DNA of 62,659 nt, taken from contig SVTV01000017.1 in NCBI GenBank assembly GCA_015063605.1, forward strand, positions 1-62,659, read 5' to 3'. Source of the stretch: Oscillospiraceae bacterium (GTDB lineage: Bacteria; Bacillota; Clostridia; Oscillospirales; SIG627). Under the pieces are notes generated by a model. That model worked only from the letters and a program-made list of their open reading frames with translations. It made no database searches and was not told where the DNA came from. Positions 43,805-52,835 of this stretch are shown here, piece after piece. How positions within the stretch are numbered: the stretch's first letter is position 1; the number at the start of each line of letters is the position of its first letter. Both the position numbers and the translations under genes were made by a program.

Positions 43805-45124
43805 ATGGAACTTGAACAAATTAAATCTATTATAGAAAAAAGTGTAGATGACAACAGAGATTATATTCTGCAGAAGGCTGCCGACATAATGAAGACTCCC
43901 GAAACAGGATACAAGGAATTCGAGACCTCTGCATATGTGAAGAAGGAATTTGAAAAATTCGGAGTTTTTGAAAAGGATGGCATTGCATATACGGGCGTAA
44001 GAGGAAAGCTCGGTAGGGAAGGCGGTATCAATATCTGCATTCTCGGCGAGCTTGATGCTGTGGTATGTCCTTCACATCCCGAAAGCAATTCTTCAACAGG
44101 CGCGGCACATGCTTGCGGTCATAACGGTCAGATGGCTGTTATGCTCGGTATAATGAAGGTATTGAAAGATACCGGTATTCTTGATGAGCTTGTAGGCAAA
44201 GTAACCTTCATGGCAGTTCCCGCCGAAGAAATGATCGAGATAGAATACAGAAAATCTCTTATCGATTCCGGAAAAATCAGATATATGTCCGGTAAGCAGC
44301 AGCTTATTTATGAAAAGGAATTCGACGATGTGGATATATGCATGATGATCCATGCACAGCCCGGTGAATCCGGACCTGCCGCTTATATCGGCGGTAAGAG
44401 CCTCGGATTTGTCATGAAGGTCATAACCTTCCACGGTAAGGCTTCTCATGCTGGTGCCGCTCCCTTTGACGGTGTGAACGCTCTCAATGCGGCTATGCTT
44501 TCTATGATGGGTATGCATATAGCAAGAGAGACCTTCAAGGATGAAGATAAGGTCAGAATACATCCCATTATAACGAAGGGCGGAGATGTTGTCAATATAG
44601 TTCCCGACCATGTTGTAATGGAAAATCAGGTCAGAGCATATAATCCCGAAGCTCTTATGAATGCCGATGAAAAGGCAGAGCTTGCGATCAAAGGCGCTTG
44701 CATATCCACAAAGGCTACAGCAACTATCGAAAGCAGTCCCGGATATCTTCCTTTGAGACAGGATGAGACTCTTTCCGAAATGTTCTATAACGAGGCTTTG
44801 AGTTATATCCCCGAGAAGGATCTTTACAAGGGAAGAGACATGATAGGCTCATCCGATATAGGCGATGTGGGACATCTTATACCCACCATTCAGCCTACCA
44901 TCGGCGGTGTTACGGGAAGTGCTCACTCCAAGGAATTCGATCTTTCCGATAAGGAAGCGTCCCTTATTATCCCCGTAAAGATACTTGCTAAGATGTGTGC
45001 GGAGCTTTTGTATGACAATGGCGCTAAGGCTTATGAAGTGAAAAAGAACTTCAAGCCCGTTTTCACAAGAGAAGAATACATTAATTACCTTGACAGCCTC
45101 TTTTATGTAAAAGAGCTTCCGTGA
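43805..45124 (+). CDS. M20-family amidohydrolase/peptidase
   Basis: Zinc-dependent hydrolase of N-acyl amino acids or aminobenzoyl-type amides, about 439 residues. Metal motifs: LGELDAVV, AAHACGHNGQMAV (His-Asn variant in the metal site region), AVPAEEM (catalytic Glu-Glu), IHAQPGE and the lid domain with FHGKASHAGAAPFDGVNAL. GSSDIGDVGHLIPTIQP matches the AbgB/amidohydrolase group. The ATG at 43805 gives MELEQIKS; an ATG at 43781 is possible but lacks a ribosome site. Its stop overlaps the UDG start by one base. Proximity to an oligopeptide-binding lipoprotein suggests peptide or amide scavenging. Confidence 0.85.
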   Translation: MELEQIKSIIEKSVDDNRDYILQKAADIMKTPETGYKEFETSAYVKKEFEKFGVFEKDGIAYTGVRGKLGREGGINICILGELDAVVCPSHPESNSSTGAAHACGHNGQMAVMLGIMKVLKDTGILDELVGKVTFMAVPAEEMIEIEYRKSLIDSGKIRYMSGKQQLIYEKEFDDVDICMMIHAQPGESGPAAYIGGKSLGFVMKVITFHGKASHAGAAPFDGVNALNAAMLSMMGMHIARETFKDEDKVRIHPIITKGGDVVNIVPDHVVMENQVRAYNPEALMNADEKAELAIKGACISTKATATIESSPGYLPLRQDETLSEMFYNEALSYIPEKDLYKGRDMIGSSDIGDVGHLIPTIQPTIGGVTGSAHSKEFDLSDKEASLIIPVKILAKMCAELLYDNGAKAYEVKKNFKPVFTREEYINYLDSLFYVKELP

Positions 45125-45711
45125 TGAGCAATAGTATATCATCAAAAGCCGAAAGGCTTTCCGAGATAAAGGAAGAGTGCTTGAAGTGTCAAAAATGCCC
45201 ATTGGCGAAAACAAGAACGAATCTTGTCTTCGGAAAAGGCGATCCCGAAGCCAAGCTTATGTTTATAGGCGAAGCTCCCGGTGAACAAGAGGATCTTTCC
45301 GGTCTGCCCTTTGTTGGGGCGGCAGGAAAGCTTCTGGATAAATATCTTGGGTTTATAGGTCTTACATCCGATGATGTATATATAGCAAACATCCTCAAAT
45401 GCAGACCGCCCAAAAACCGTGATCCTCTTCCGGAGGAGGAAGATGCGTGCATAGATCACCTTAGAGCACAAACAGCGGTTATTTCTCCGCGGATAATAGT
45501 TTGTCTCGGAAGAATAGCTGCAATGCGTATTATCAAAAGTGATTTCCGCATAACAAAGGAACACGGTCTTTGGTTCAAGAAGGGTAATTATATGATTATG
45601 GCTGTATATCATCCTGCGGCACTTCTCAGAGATCCTCAGAGAAAAGAAGAAATGCTCATGGATTTCAGAAAGATAGAAGCCGCATTGGAGAGTATAAGCG
45701 ATAGTGAGTGA
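45124..45711 (+). CDS. Type-4 uracil-DNA glycosylase
   Basis: Fe-S-containing repair enzyme removing uracil from DNA. 195 residues. Cluster Cys in CLKCQKCPLAKTR and LKCRPPKNRDP..DACIDHL; active-site motif IGEAPGEQEDLSGLPFVG; conserved AVYHPAALLRDP. Bacterial type-4 (UDGa) rather than Ung. Coupled to the amidohydrolase gene. Confidence 0.93.
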   Translation: MSNSISSKAERLSEIKEECLKCQKCPLAKTRTNLVFGKGDPEAKLMFIGEAPGEQEDLSGLPFVGAAGKLLDKYLGFIGLTSDDVYIANILKCRPPKNRDPLPEEEDACIDHLRAQTAVISPRIIVCLGRIAAMRIIKSDFRITKEHGLWFKKGNYMIMAVYHPAALLRDPQRKEEMLMDFRKIEAALESISDSE

Positions 45712-45756
45712 TAACGGTCGTGTCTTTGTAAATATCAGTTGAAGATAACGGTAGAC

Positions 45757-46485
45757 TTATTTTACTCCTACATCCTTTGAATAGTCATCTTCCTTTATTG
45801 CAAGAAGCTCACTGACGGTTACAAAGGAATATCCCTTTTCCTTAAGCAAGGGGATAAGCCTTCTTACCGCATCGGGAGTGGGACTTCCGTTCTGATTGAA
45901 ATCGTGAAACAGGATGATATCTCCTCCCGCAGCTTCATTCATTACAGTTGAAATGACCTTTTCCGTTCCGGGTAATGACCAGTCACGAGTATCCACCGAC
46001 CATAGGATACAGTTGTATCCGAGCTTTTTTACGTGCGAAATGCTTTTTTCATTATAGCATCCTCCGGGTGGTCTGAATATTTTCGGACGTATCCCCGTTG
46101 CGGAAAATATGGCATCGTCTGTATCTGTAAGCTCTTTTGTTATCCGTTCTTCTCCGAAATCGGATATATAGATATGATTGAAGGTGTGATTTCCGATTTC
46201 ATGCCCTTCGTCATTGATACGTTTGACCTTGTCGGGATGAGCGGCAACATTTTCACCGATAACGAAAAAAGTGGCTTTCACATCATTTTCCTTTAAGATA
46301 TCTAATATGATATCCGTGTATTTGCTGTGAGGACCGTCGTCAAAGGTGAGAGCAATGTGCTTTTCAGCCATACCGTTTTTCTTGATGATAAGCGTATCCT
46401 CTGCTGATGCGTGTGTCATAAGGAATAAGAATGCGAGAATGGATATTATTCCAAAGCGTATATGCTTTATAACTCCGATCTTCAT
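45757..46485 (-). CDS. Secreted polysaccharide deacetylase
   Basis: NodB-fold carbohydrate de-N-acetylase, 242 residues. N-terminal signal/anchor (FGIISILAFLFLMTHASA), catalytic Asp and metal His in HIALTFDDGPHSKYT and EIGNHTFNH, RPPGGCYNE, then WSVDTRDW and ILFHDFNQNG. Likely modifies peptidoglycan or another cell-wall glycan outside the membrane. Overlaps the upstream PdaA-like gene by 4 bp, so they form a two-gene leftward operon. Confidence 0.9.
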   Translation of the reverse strand: MKIGVIKHIRFGIISILAFLFLMTHASAEDTLIIKKNGMAEKHIALTFDDGPHSKYTDIILDILKENDVKATFFVIGENVAAHPDKVKRINDEGHEIGNHTFNHIYISDFGEERITKELTDTDDAIFSATGIRPKIFRPPGGCYNEKSISHVKKLGYNCILWSVDTRDWSLPGTEKVISTVMNEAAGGDIILFHDFNQNGSPTPDAVRRLIPLLKEKGYSFVTVSELLAIKEDDYSKDVGVK

Positions 46486-47294
46486 CCTACACCTCCGTTT
46501 TCAAGCTCCGTCAATTCTCCGAATCGGTATCCTCTGACCTTTAATTCTTTAATATAGTCGTCAAGTATGGCGGCATTTGTAGAAGAGGTGGGGTGGAGAA
46601 GAACGATAGCACCGTTGTGAGTTCTGTCAAGCAGCTTCTGCAGAGATGCATCCGGTTCGGGTTGGGCGTTATTATCCCAATCCGCATATGCCACGCTCCA
46701 GAAAATGGTCTTGTATCCCATTTTTTCAGCCCAGAAAAGGTTTTTCTCGTTGAATCGACCTTCGGGCGGACGGTAGAATTTTGACAGAGCTTTTCCCGTT
46801 ACTGCGGTATAAAGATCCTCCATGGCTTTAAGCTCCGCGGCGAATTCTTCCTCCGTGGCGCATTTTGCCATGTTTCTATGCTTCAATGTGTGATTGCATA
46901 TAAGATGACCTTTTTCCGTCATTCTGTGAACCAGCTCTTTGTTGCATTCAACGAAATTCTTCAATACGAAAAATGCGCCCTTTACATCATTTTTAGCAAG
47001 GATATTAACTATCTTTTCTACGTTTCCATTTTCATATCCCGCATCAAAGGTAAGGTATACGACCTTTTCATCGGGACCAAGATAGTAAGAGCTGTACTTA
47101 GAGAAAAATGATGCTTCCTCTGGGTACGGAGGGCGTGCGTTATCCTTCTTCGGTACAAAATACCATGATATCTCCTTATCGGAAAGTGCATCTGAGCTTT
47201 CTGCGGCGGCAAAAATGTTTACCGCTGACGAAACGATGCAAAGAAACGATAAGAATAATGCTATTGTTTTTTTATAAATAACAGATGTTTTCAA
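46482..47294 (-). CDS. pdaA: PdaA-like delta-lactam-biosynthetic deacetylase
   Basis: Removes acetyl from muramic acid, a step towards muramic delta-lactam of the spore cortex. 270 residues, signal peptide KTIALFLSFLCIVSSAVNIF. PdaA-specific motifs: NKEISWYFVP-like SDKEISWYFVPKKDNARPP, VYLTFDAGYENGN (Asp-Ala in place of Asp-Asp), LICNHTLKHRNM, YRPPEGRFNEKN and VLLHPTSSTNA. Supports the view that the organism sporulates. Divergent from argC. Confidence 0.88.
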   Translation of the reverse strand: MKTSVIYKKTIALFLSFLCIVSSAVNIFAAAESSDALSDKEISWYFVPKKDNARPPYPEEASFFSKYSSYYLGPDEKVVYLTFDAGYENGNVEKIVNILAKNDVKGAFFVLKNFVECNKELVHRMTEKGHLICNHTLKHRNMAKCATEEEFAAELKAMEDLYTAVTGKALSKFYRPPEGRFNEKNLFWAEKMGYKTIFWSVAYADWDNNAQPEPDASLQKLLDRTHNGAIVLLHPTSSTNAAILDDYIKELKVRGYRFGELTELENGGVG

Positions 47295-47408
47295 AATATC
47301 TTTTCCTTTTTGAATTTGCGGTTTTCACCGTACAATTATTATTTGCCGAAAAGATATAAAAAAACATATAAATTATTTCCTTATTGAATTGAAAATTATT
47401 TAAAATAA

Positions 47409-47424
47409 ATGCATAAATATGCAT
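47409..47424. promoter_or_regulatory. ArgR operator (ARG box) before the arg promoter
   Basis: ATGCATAAATATGCAT matches the ARG-box pattern TGnATwwwwATnCA exactly. It lies 8 bp before the -35 of the argC promoter. Arginine-bound ArgR is expected to repress here. Confidence 0.7.
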
Positions 47425-47431
47425 AAAACCC

Positions 47432-47459
47432 TTGACAAAACGAAAATAAAGTGTATAAT
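47432..47459 (+). promoter_or_regulatory. Promoter of the argCJBDF operon
   Basis: TTGACA (47432-47437), 16-bp spacer, TATAAT (47454-47459). Flanked by an ARG box upstream and a half-spaced palindrome downstream. Confidence 0.8.
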
Positions 47460-47481
47460 ATACATGTTATATAAATAATTA

Positions 47482-47494
47482 TGCATTATATGCA
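47482..47494. promoter_or_regulatory. Second ARG-box-like palindrome in the leader
   Basis: TGCATTATATGCA is palindromic with the same TGCAT/ATGCA half-sites as the box at 47409, but one base shorter in the centre. It lies about 14 bp before the argC start, where repressor binding would reinforce control. Confidence 0.45.
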
Positions 47495-47507
47495 GAAAGA
47501 AGCAAAT

Positions 47508-48455
47508 ATGTCGCAATTTAAAACCAAGGTATTCATCGACGGAAGCGAAGGTACTACAGGTCTTCGCATAAGAGAGAGATTATCGGAAAGAACCGATATA
47601 GATTTACTTAAGATAAGCGATGAATCGAAAAGAAAAGATAAAGATACGAGAAAAGAATATATAAATAAAGCGGATATCGTTTTCCTTTGCCTGCCCGATG
47701 ATGCGGCAAGAGAATCTGTTTCCCTTTGCGAAAACGATCATACCGTTATTATAGATGCTTCCACGGCACACAGGACCTTGTCCGATTGGGCATACGGCTT
47801 TGCCGAGCTGTCTTCCGATTTCAGAAAGAAGATAGCCTCCTCTAAAAGAATTGCCGTTCCGGGATGCCATGCATCGGGCTTTGCGGCGATAGTATATCCC
47901 CTTGTGAAAAACGGTGTGATCTCTCCCGAAACCAATGTATCCTGCTTCTCCTTGACGGGTTACAGCGGCGGTGGAAAGAAAATGATAAATTCGTACGAAA
48001 ACGAAAAAACAGAGAGCCTTTATTCTCCCGGAATATATGCTCTTGAGCAGACGCATAAGCATCTTAAGGAAATGAAAGCCATATGCGGACTTGAAAAAGA
48101 GCCTATTTTCTCGCCCATTGTTGATGACTACTATTCGGGAATGCTCGTTACCGTTCCGCTTTTTGCATCCGATATGAAAAAAGCTCTCGGTAAAAATGAG
48201 CTTCATGAGATGTATGCTTCCCATTATGCAAACGAATCTATCGTAAAGGTACGTCCTGCCGATGAGGGTATCAAGCTTGTTTACGCCAATGAAAAAACAT
48301 CCTACGATAATATGATAATTACCGTTACGGGAAATGATGACAGAATGTGCATCCATGCAACATTTGATAATCTTGGAAAAGGTGCCTCGGGTGCGGCGAT
48401 ACAATGCATGAATATTGCTCTCGGTCTTGATGAAGGCACAGGGCTCAATCTATAG
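47508..48455 (+). CDS. argC: N-acetyl-gamma-glutamyl-phosphate reductase, type 2
   Basis: Third step of ornithine synthesis: reduces N-acetylglutamyl phosphate to the semialdehyde with NADPH. 315 residues, the short (type 2) form. Glycine-rich VFIDGSEGTTGLRI, catalytic Cys in AVPGCHASGFAA, and the YSGGGKKMI stretch. ATG 47508 is chosen (MSQFKTKV); an ATG at 47481 would place coding sequence over the operator palindrome. First gene of argCJBDF. Confidence 0.93.
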   Translation: MSQFKTKVFIDGSEGTTGLRIRERLSERTDIDLLKISDESKRKDKDTRKEYINKADIVFLCLPDDAARESVSLCENDHTVIIDASTAHRTLSDWAYGFAELSSDFRKKIASSKRIAVPGCHASGFAAIVYPLVKNGVISPETNVSCFSLTGYSGGGKKMINSYENEKTESLYSPGIYALEQTHKHLKEMKAICGLEKEPIFSPIVDDYYSGMLVTVPLFASDMKKALGKNELHEMYASHYANESIVKVRPADEGIKLVYANEKTSYDNMIITVTGNDDRMCIHATFDNLGKGASGAAIQCMNIALGLDEGTGLNL

Positions 48456-48482
48456 TATAAATAGTGAAAGGAATTTCTTGAA

Positions 48483-49691
48483 ATGAAATATATTGAAGGC
48501 GGTGTATGTGCCGCAAAAGGATATAAGGCGTCGGGCGTTCACTGCGGCTTGAAAAAAGGAGATAAAAAGGATCTTGCCCTTATCATAAGTGAAAAGAAAG
48601 CGTCTGCGGCTTGTGTATATACACAGAATCTCGTAAAGGGCGCTCCCATATTCGTTACACGTGATAATGTTTCCGACGGTTACGCTCAGGCGGTTATATG
48701 CAACAGCGGAAACGCAAATACATGCAATGCTAACGGCATAGAGATAGCAAGTGAAATGTGCACTCTCGTTGAAAATCATACGGGTATCAGCAAGAATGAT
48801 GTTATCGTTGCTTCTACGGGCGTTATAGGAAAGGTTCTCGATATAACTCCCATAGCAGGTGCAATGGATGACCTTTGCAAGGGTCTCGAAAACAGCGATG
48901 CTTCCTGTGCGGCGGCTATTATGACTACCGACACGGTTGAGAAGAGAGTTTCTGTAAGCTTTGATATAGGCGGTAAGGAATGTAAAATGGGCGGAATAGC
49001 AAAGGGAAGCGGTATGATCCATCCCAATATGGCTACCATGCTCGTATTCATAACATCCGATGCGGCTATCACTCCCGCACTTCTCCAAAAGGCGCTTTCC
49101 GAGAATGTGAAGGATACTTTCAATATGATAAGCGTTGACGGTGATACATCCACCAACGATATGGTTTCTGTAATGTCAAATGGTATGGCGGAAAATAAGC
49201 TCATCGATTCAGAAAACGAAGATTATGAAGCCTTCAAGGCAGCTCTTTGCGCCGTTATGCAGAGCCTCTGCATGGCAATTGCAAAGGACGGAGAGGGTGC
49301 GACAAAGATGATCGAATGTGATCTTACGGGAGCTCCCGATAAAGACAGTGCAAGAATTTGTGCTAAATCCGTTATCTGCTCCAATCTCGTTAAGGCGGCA
49401 ATGTTCGGCTCCGATGCCAACTGGGGAAGAGTTCTCTGTGCATTGGGATACAGCGGAAGCGGTGTTGCACTCAATAAGACCGACGTATCCTTTGTATCCA
49501 AGGCAGGAGAGGTCAAGGTCTGCGAAAACGGAAGCGGTATAGAGTTTTCCGAGGAGATCGCAAAGAAGGTACTTATCGAAGACGAAATAACGATCAAGGT
49601 AGATCTTAAATACGGAAGCGAATCCGCAAAGGCTTGGGGATGCGATCTTACATATGATTACGTAAAGATAAACGGAGACTACAGAACATGA
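48483..49691 (+). CDS. argJ: Bifunctional ornithine acetyltransferase / N-acetylglutamate synthase
   Basis: Recycles the acetyl group from acetylornithine to glutamate and, in the bifunctional form, also uses acetyl-CoA. 402 residues. Self-cleavage site SGMIHPNMATMLVFI with the nucleophilic Thr in ATML; STGVIGKVLDI and SVDGDTSTNDMV are diagnostic. Presence of argJ with no argE or argA means a cyclic pathway. Stop overlaps argB by ATGA. Confidence 0.95.
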   Translation: MKYIEGGVCAAKGYKASGVHCGLKKGDKKDLALIISEKKASAACVYTQNLVKGAPIFVTRDNVSDGYAQAVICNSGNANTCNANGIEIASEMCTLVENHTGISKNDVIVASTGVIGKVLDITPIAGAMDDLCKGLENSDASCAAAIMTTDTVEKRVSVSFDIGGKECKMGGIAKGSGMIHPNMATMLVFITSDAAITPALLQKALSENVKDTFNMISVDGDTSTNDMVSVMSNGMAENKLIDSENEDYEAFKAALCAVMQSLCMAIAKDGEGATKMIECDLTGAPDKDSARICAKSVICSNLVKAAMFGSDANWGRVLCALGYSGSGVALNKTDVSFVSKAGEVKVCENGSGIEFSEEIAKKVLIEDEITIKVDLKYGSESAKAWGCDLTYDYVKINGDYRT

Positions 49692-50560
49692 CGAATAATA
49701 AAGGCTTGACAAACGAACAGCGCGCGGGTATTCTTGTCCATGCACTGCCTTACATACAGAAATATACAAACAAGATAATAGTTGTAAAATACGGCGGCAA
49801 CGCCATGATAAACGAAGAGCTTAAAAAAGGCGTTATGACCGATATAGTCCTTCTTTCCCTTATCGGAGTTAAGGTCGTTCTCGTTCACGGCGGCGGCCCC
49901 GAAATTTCCGATACCATGAAGAGATTGGGCAAGGAAAGCAAATTCGTTGACGGTCTCAGAGTTACCGATGCGGAAACGGCAAAGATAGTACAAATGGTTC
50001 TCGCAGGCAAGGTAAATAAGGATCTTGTTAATCTTATACAGCTTCTGGGCGGAAGTGCTATCGGTCTTTGCGGTATCGACGGTCACATGATAAGCGTAAA
50101 GATGCATGACGAAAGACTCGGATACGTAGGAGATATAACGGGAATTAATACAAAGCCCATTTACGATCTTCTCGATAACGGTTATATCCCTGTTATCTCC
50201 ACTGTCGGATGCGACGGCGAAGGAAACGTATACAATGTAAATGCGGATACAGCTGCGGCAAGTATTGCGGGCGCACTTCAGGCTGAAAGCCTTATATCCA
50301 TGACAGACACTCCCGGTCTTCTCAGAGACAAGGATGATGAATCTACTCTTATACCCGTTATAAACGTTAGCGAAGCTCCTCAGCTCATCAAGGACGGCAT
50401 TATATCGGGAGGTATGATCCCAAAGATAGACTGCTGTATCGAGGCTATAAGACGCGGCGTTAAAAAGGTATTTATAATCGACGGCAGAGTACCTCATTCC
50501 ATCATAGTGGAAGTTCTGACAGATGAAGGTATCGGAACGATGCTTACGGGAAGTAAATAA
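49688..50560 (+). CDS. argB: Acetylglutamate kinase
   Basis: Phosphorylates N-acetylglutamate. 290 residues of the amino-acid-kinase fold: VVKYGGNAMIN, VLVHGGGPEISD, KFVDGLRVTD, and YNVNADTAAASIAGAL. The N-terminal helix before the first strand (about 20 residues) is the feature of hexameric, arginine-inhibited forms, so feedback inhibition is plausible. Confidence 0.96.
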   Translation: MTNNKGLTNEQRAGILVHALPYIQKYTNKIIVVKYGGNAMINEELKKGVMTDIVLLSLIGVKVVLVHGGGPEISDTMKRLGKESKFVDGLRVTDAETAKIVQMVLAGKVNKDLVNLIQLLGGSAIGLCGIDGHMISVKMHDERLGYVGDITGINTKPIYDLLDNGYIPVISTVGCDGEGNVYNVNADTAAASIAGALQAESLISMTDTPGLLRDKDDESTLIPVINVSEAPQLIKDGIISGGMIPKIDCCIEAIRRGVKKVFIIDGRVPHSIIVEVLTDEGIGTMLTGSK

Positions 50561-50580
50561 CAGGGAAGGGAAAACTGATA

Positions 50581-51753
50581 ATGACAACAGAACAATTGTT
50601 CAATAAAGACAGCGAATATATAGCTCACTCATATAACCGCTTTAAAATAGCTCTCGATCACGGAAGAGGCTCAGAGATATATGATAATGACGGAAAAAGA
50701 TATATTGATCTCGGAAGCGGTATCGGTGTAAATGCCTTCGGTGTATGCGACGAAATTTTCTCCGATGCGGTATGCGCTCAGGCGAAAAAGCTTACCCACG
50801 TATCAAATCTTTATTATACCGAACCTCAGATACGTCTTGCCGAAGCTCTTTGCAAGAAAACAGGCTTCAAGAGAGTTTTCTTTGCAAATTCCGGTGCTGA
50901 GGCGAACGAAGGCGCAATAAAGACAGCACGTAAGTATTCCATAGATAAATACGGTGAAAGCAGAAACGTTATCGTTTCTCTTTCCCACAGCTTCCACGGA
51001 AGAACGGTCACCACTTTGTCCGCTACGGGTCAGGACGAATATCATAAGGACTTTATGCCATTCAATGACGGCTTTGTTTTTATTGAACCTAACGATATTA
51101 CAGAGCTTGAAAAGGCGGTAAGTGCCGATAATGTATGCGGTATCATGATGGAAATGGTTCAAGGAGAGGGCGGCGTAAATGTTCTCGACGGCGCATACGT
51201 AAAGAAAGCATACGAGCTTGCAAAGGAAAAGGATATTGTTTTCATAGTTGACGAGGTTCAGACGGGTAACGGAAGAACGGGTAAGTATTTTGCCTTTGAG
51301 CATTTCGGCATTTGCCCCGATATAGTTACAACAGCAAAGGGTTTGGGCGGAGGCCTTCCCATAGGTGCGGTGCTTTTCTCCGAAAAGACCATGGATACTC
51401 TCACATTCGGAAAGCACGGTTCCACCTTCGGTGGAAATCCCGTTGCGGCGGCCGGTGCTTTGACCGTTGTTGAACGTATAGATGACAAATTGTTAGGTGA
51501 GATCAAGGAGAAATCCGATTACATTTTCTCAGAGCTTTCAAAAACGCCCAATGTTATTTCCGTTTCGGGCATGGGACTCATGATAGGTATAGAAACAAAT
51601 AAAAAAGCTTCCGATATAGTCAAAGCGGCAATGGATAAGGGCGTTCTCGTTCTTACCGCAAAAACAAAGGTAAGGCTTCTTCCGCCTCTTAACATACCCT
51701 TCGAGCTTCTCAAGGAAGCAATAGAAATATTAAAGGAGATAATAGCAGAATGA
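50581..51753 (+). CDS. argD: Acetylornithine aminotransferase
   Basis: PLP enzyme converting acetylglutamate semialdehyde to acetylornithine. 390 residues. DLGSGIGVNAFG, NSGAEANEGAIKTAR, SFHGRT, IVDEVQTGNGRTGKYFAFEH (PLP Asp), TTAKGLGGGLPIGAV (Schiff-base Lys) and GSTFGGNPVAAA. Stop overlaps argF by ATGA. Confidence 0.95.
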   Translation: MTTEQLFNKDSEYIAHSYNRFKIALDHGRGSEIYDNDGKRYIDLGSGIGVNAFGVCDEIFSDAVCAQAKKLTHVSNLYYTEPQIRLAEALCKKTGFKRVFFANSGAEANEGAIKTARKYSIDKYGESRNVIVSLSHSFHGRTVTTLSATGQDEYHKDFMPFNDGFVFIEPNDITELEKAVSADNVCGIMMEMVQGEGGVNVLDGAYVKKAYELAKEKDIVFIVDEVQTGNGRTGKYFAFEHFGICPDIVTTAKGLGGGLPIGAVLFSEKTMDTLTFGKHGSTFGGNPVAAAGALTVVERIDDKLLGEIKEKSDYIFSELSKTPNVISVSGMGLMIGIETNKKASDIVKAAMDKGVLVLTAKTKVRLLPPLNIPFELLKEAIEILKEIIAE

Positions 51754-52658
51754 CAGATTTATTGAAGCTTTCGGACCTTTCCGCAGAAGAGATACTTGAT
51801 ATACTTAACCTTGCGGATCAGCTTAAATACGAAAAATATAACAATATAGAGCATAAGCTTCTTGCAGGTAAGACCCTCGGTATGATATTCCAGAAGGCTT
51901 CTACAAGAACACGCGTTTCCTTCGAAGCGGGAATGTATCAGCTCGGCGGAAGTGCTCTTTTCCTCTCCGCAAATGATCTTCAGATAGGCAGAGGAGAGCC
52001 CATTGAAGATACAGCACGTGTCCTTTCAAGATATCTTGACGGTATCATGATAAGAACATATAAGCAGAGCGATGTGGAGACTCTTGCTGAATATGCAAAT
52101 ATCCCCGTTATTAACGCTCTTACCGATTACGCTCATCCTTGTCAGGTGCTTGCAGATCTTATGACAATAAGAGAGTATTTGGGAAGCTTCTCCGGCACAA
52201 AGATGTGCTTTATTGGTGACGGAAACAATATGGCTAACTCCCTTATCGTAGGCGGTATAAAGATGGGCATGAGCGTTTCCATAGCATGTCCCGAAAATTA
52301 TAAGCCGGATGCAGACCTTATGAAGTGGGCAAGCGAAAACGGAAACTTCGAATGTATCCCCGATGTAATGAAGGCTGCCGAGGGTGCTGACGTTCTTTAT
52401 ACTGACGTATGGGCTTCCATGGGTCAGGAGGGTGAAGCCGAAATCAGAAGAAAAGCTTTCGAGGGATATCAGATAAACAGCAAGGTCATGAGCGTCGCAA
52501 AGGAAAACGCCATGGTTCTACATTGCCTTCCCGCACACAGGGAAGAGGAGATCACAGCGGAAGTTTTCGAACAGCACGCAAAAGAAATATTTGACGAAGC
52601 TGAAAACAGACTTCATGCACAGAAGGCTGTTCTCGTAAAGCTTATGGGCAATAAATAA
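51750..52658 (+). CDS. argF: Ornithine carbamoyltransferase
   Basis: Makes citrulline from ornithine and carbamoyl phosphate. 302 residues. Carbamoyl-phosphate loop FQKASTRTRVSFEAG, MIRTYKQSDVETLAEYA, ALTDYAHPCQVLADLMTI, DVWASMGQE and VLHCLPAHREEEI. Last gene of the operon; argG and argH are not in the window. Terminator follows at 52687. Confidence 0.97.
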   Translation: MTDLLKLSDLSAEEILDILNLADQLKYEKYNNIEHKLLAGKTLGMIFQKASTRTRVSFEAGMYQLGGSALFLSANDLQIGRGEPIEDTARVLSRYLDGIMIRTYKQSDVETLAEYANIPVINALTDYAHPCQVLADLMTIREYLGSFSGTKMCFIGDGNNMANSLIVGGIKMGMSVSIACPENYKPDADLMKWASENGNFECIPDVMKAAEGADVLYTDVWASMGQEGEAEIRRKAFEGYQINSKVMSVAKENAMVLHCLPAHREEEITAEVFEQHAKEIFDEAENRLHAQKAVLVKLMGNK

Positions 52659-52686
52659 TAAAAAGTAATATATCTTTTCAGATCAC

Positions 52687-52717
52687 GGGTGCCGTATTAA
52701 ATGCGGCATCCTTTTTT
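52687..52717 (+). terminator. Terminator of the arg operon
   Basis: GGGTGCCG (52687-52694) pairs with CGGCATCC (52704-52711) with one G-T pair, followed by TTTTTT. It closes argCJBDF. Confidence 0.82.
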
Positions 52718-52763
52718 GTGCGGAAAAGTAGCACGGCTAAGCCGTGACGGATAGGGTAAAATC

Positions 52764-52805
52764 AAAAAAGATCCCGAGCCTCGGATGAACTCCAAGCTCG
52801 GGATC
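52764..52805 (-). terminator. Terminator of the broken binding-protein gene
   Basis: GATCCCGAGC (52770-52779) and GCTCGGGATC (52796-52805) form a perfect 10-pair stem. On the minus strand it is followed by TTTTTTGATTTT. It faces the arg terminator. Confidence 0.85.
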
Positions 52806-52835
52806 GTACTGTCTTACAGTGCTGTTATTGTATTA

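Noticed and set aside
49679..50587. 302-codon minus-strand open frame over argB
   Set aside because: Antisense shadow of a certain gene within a continuous operon.
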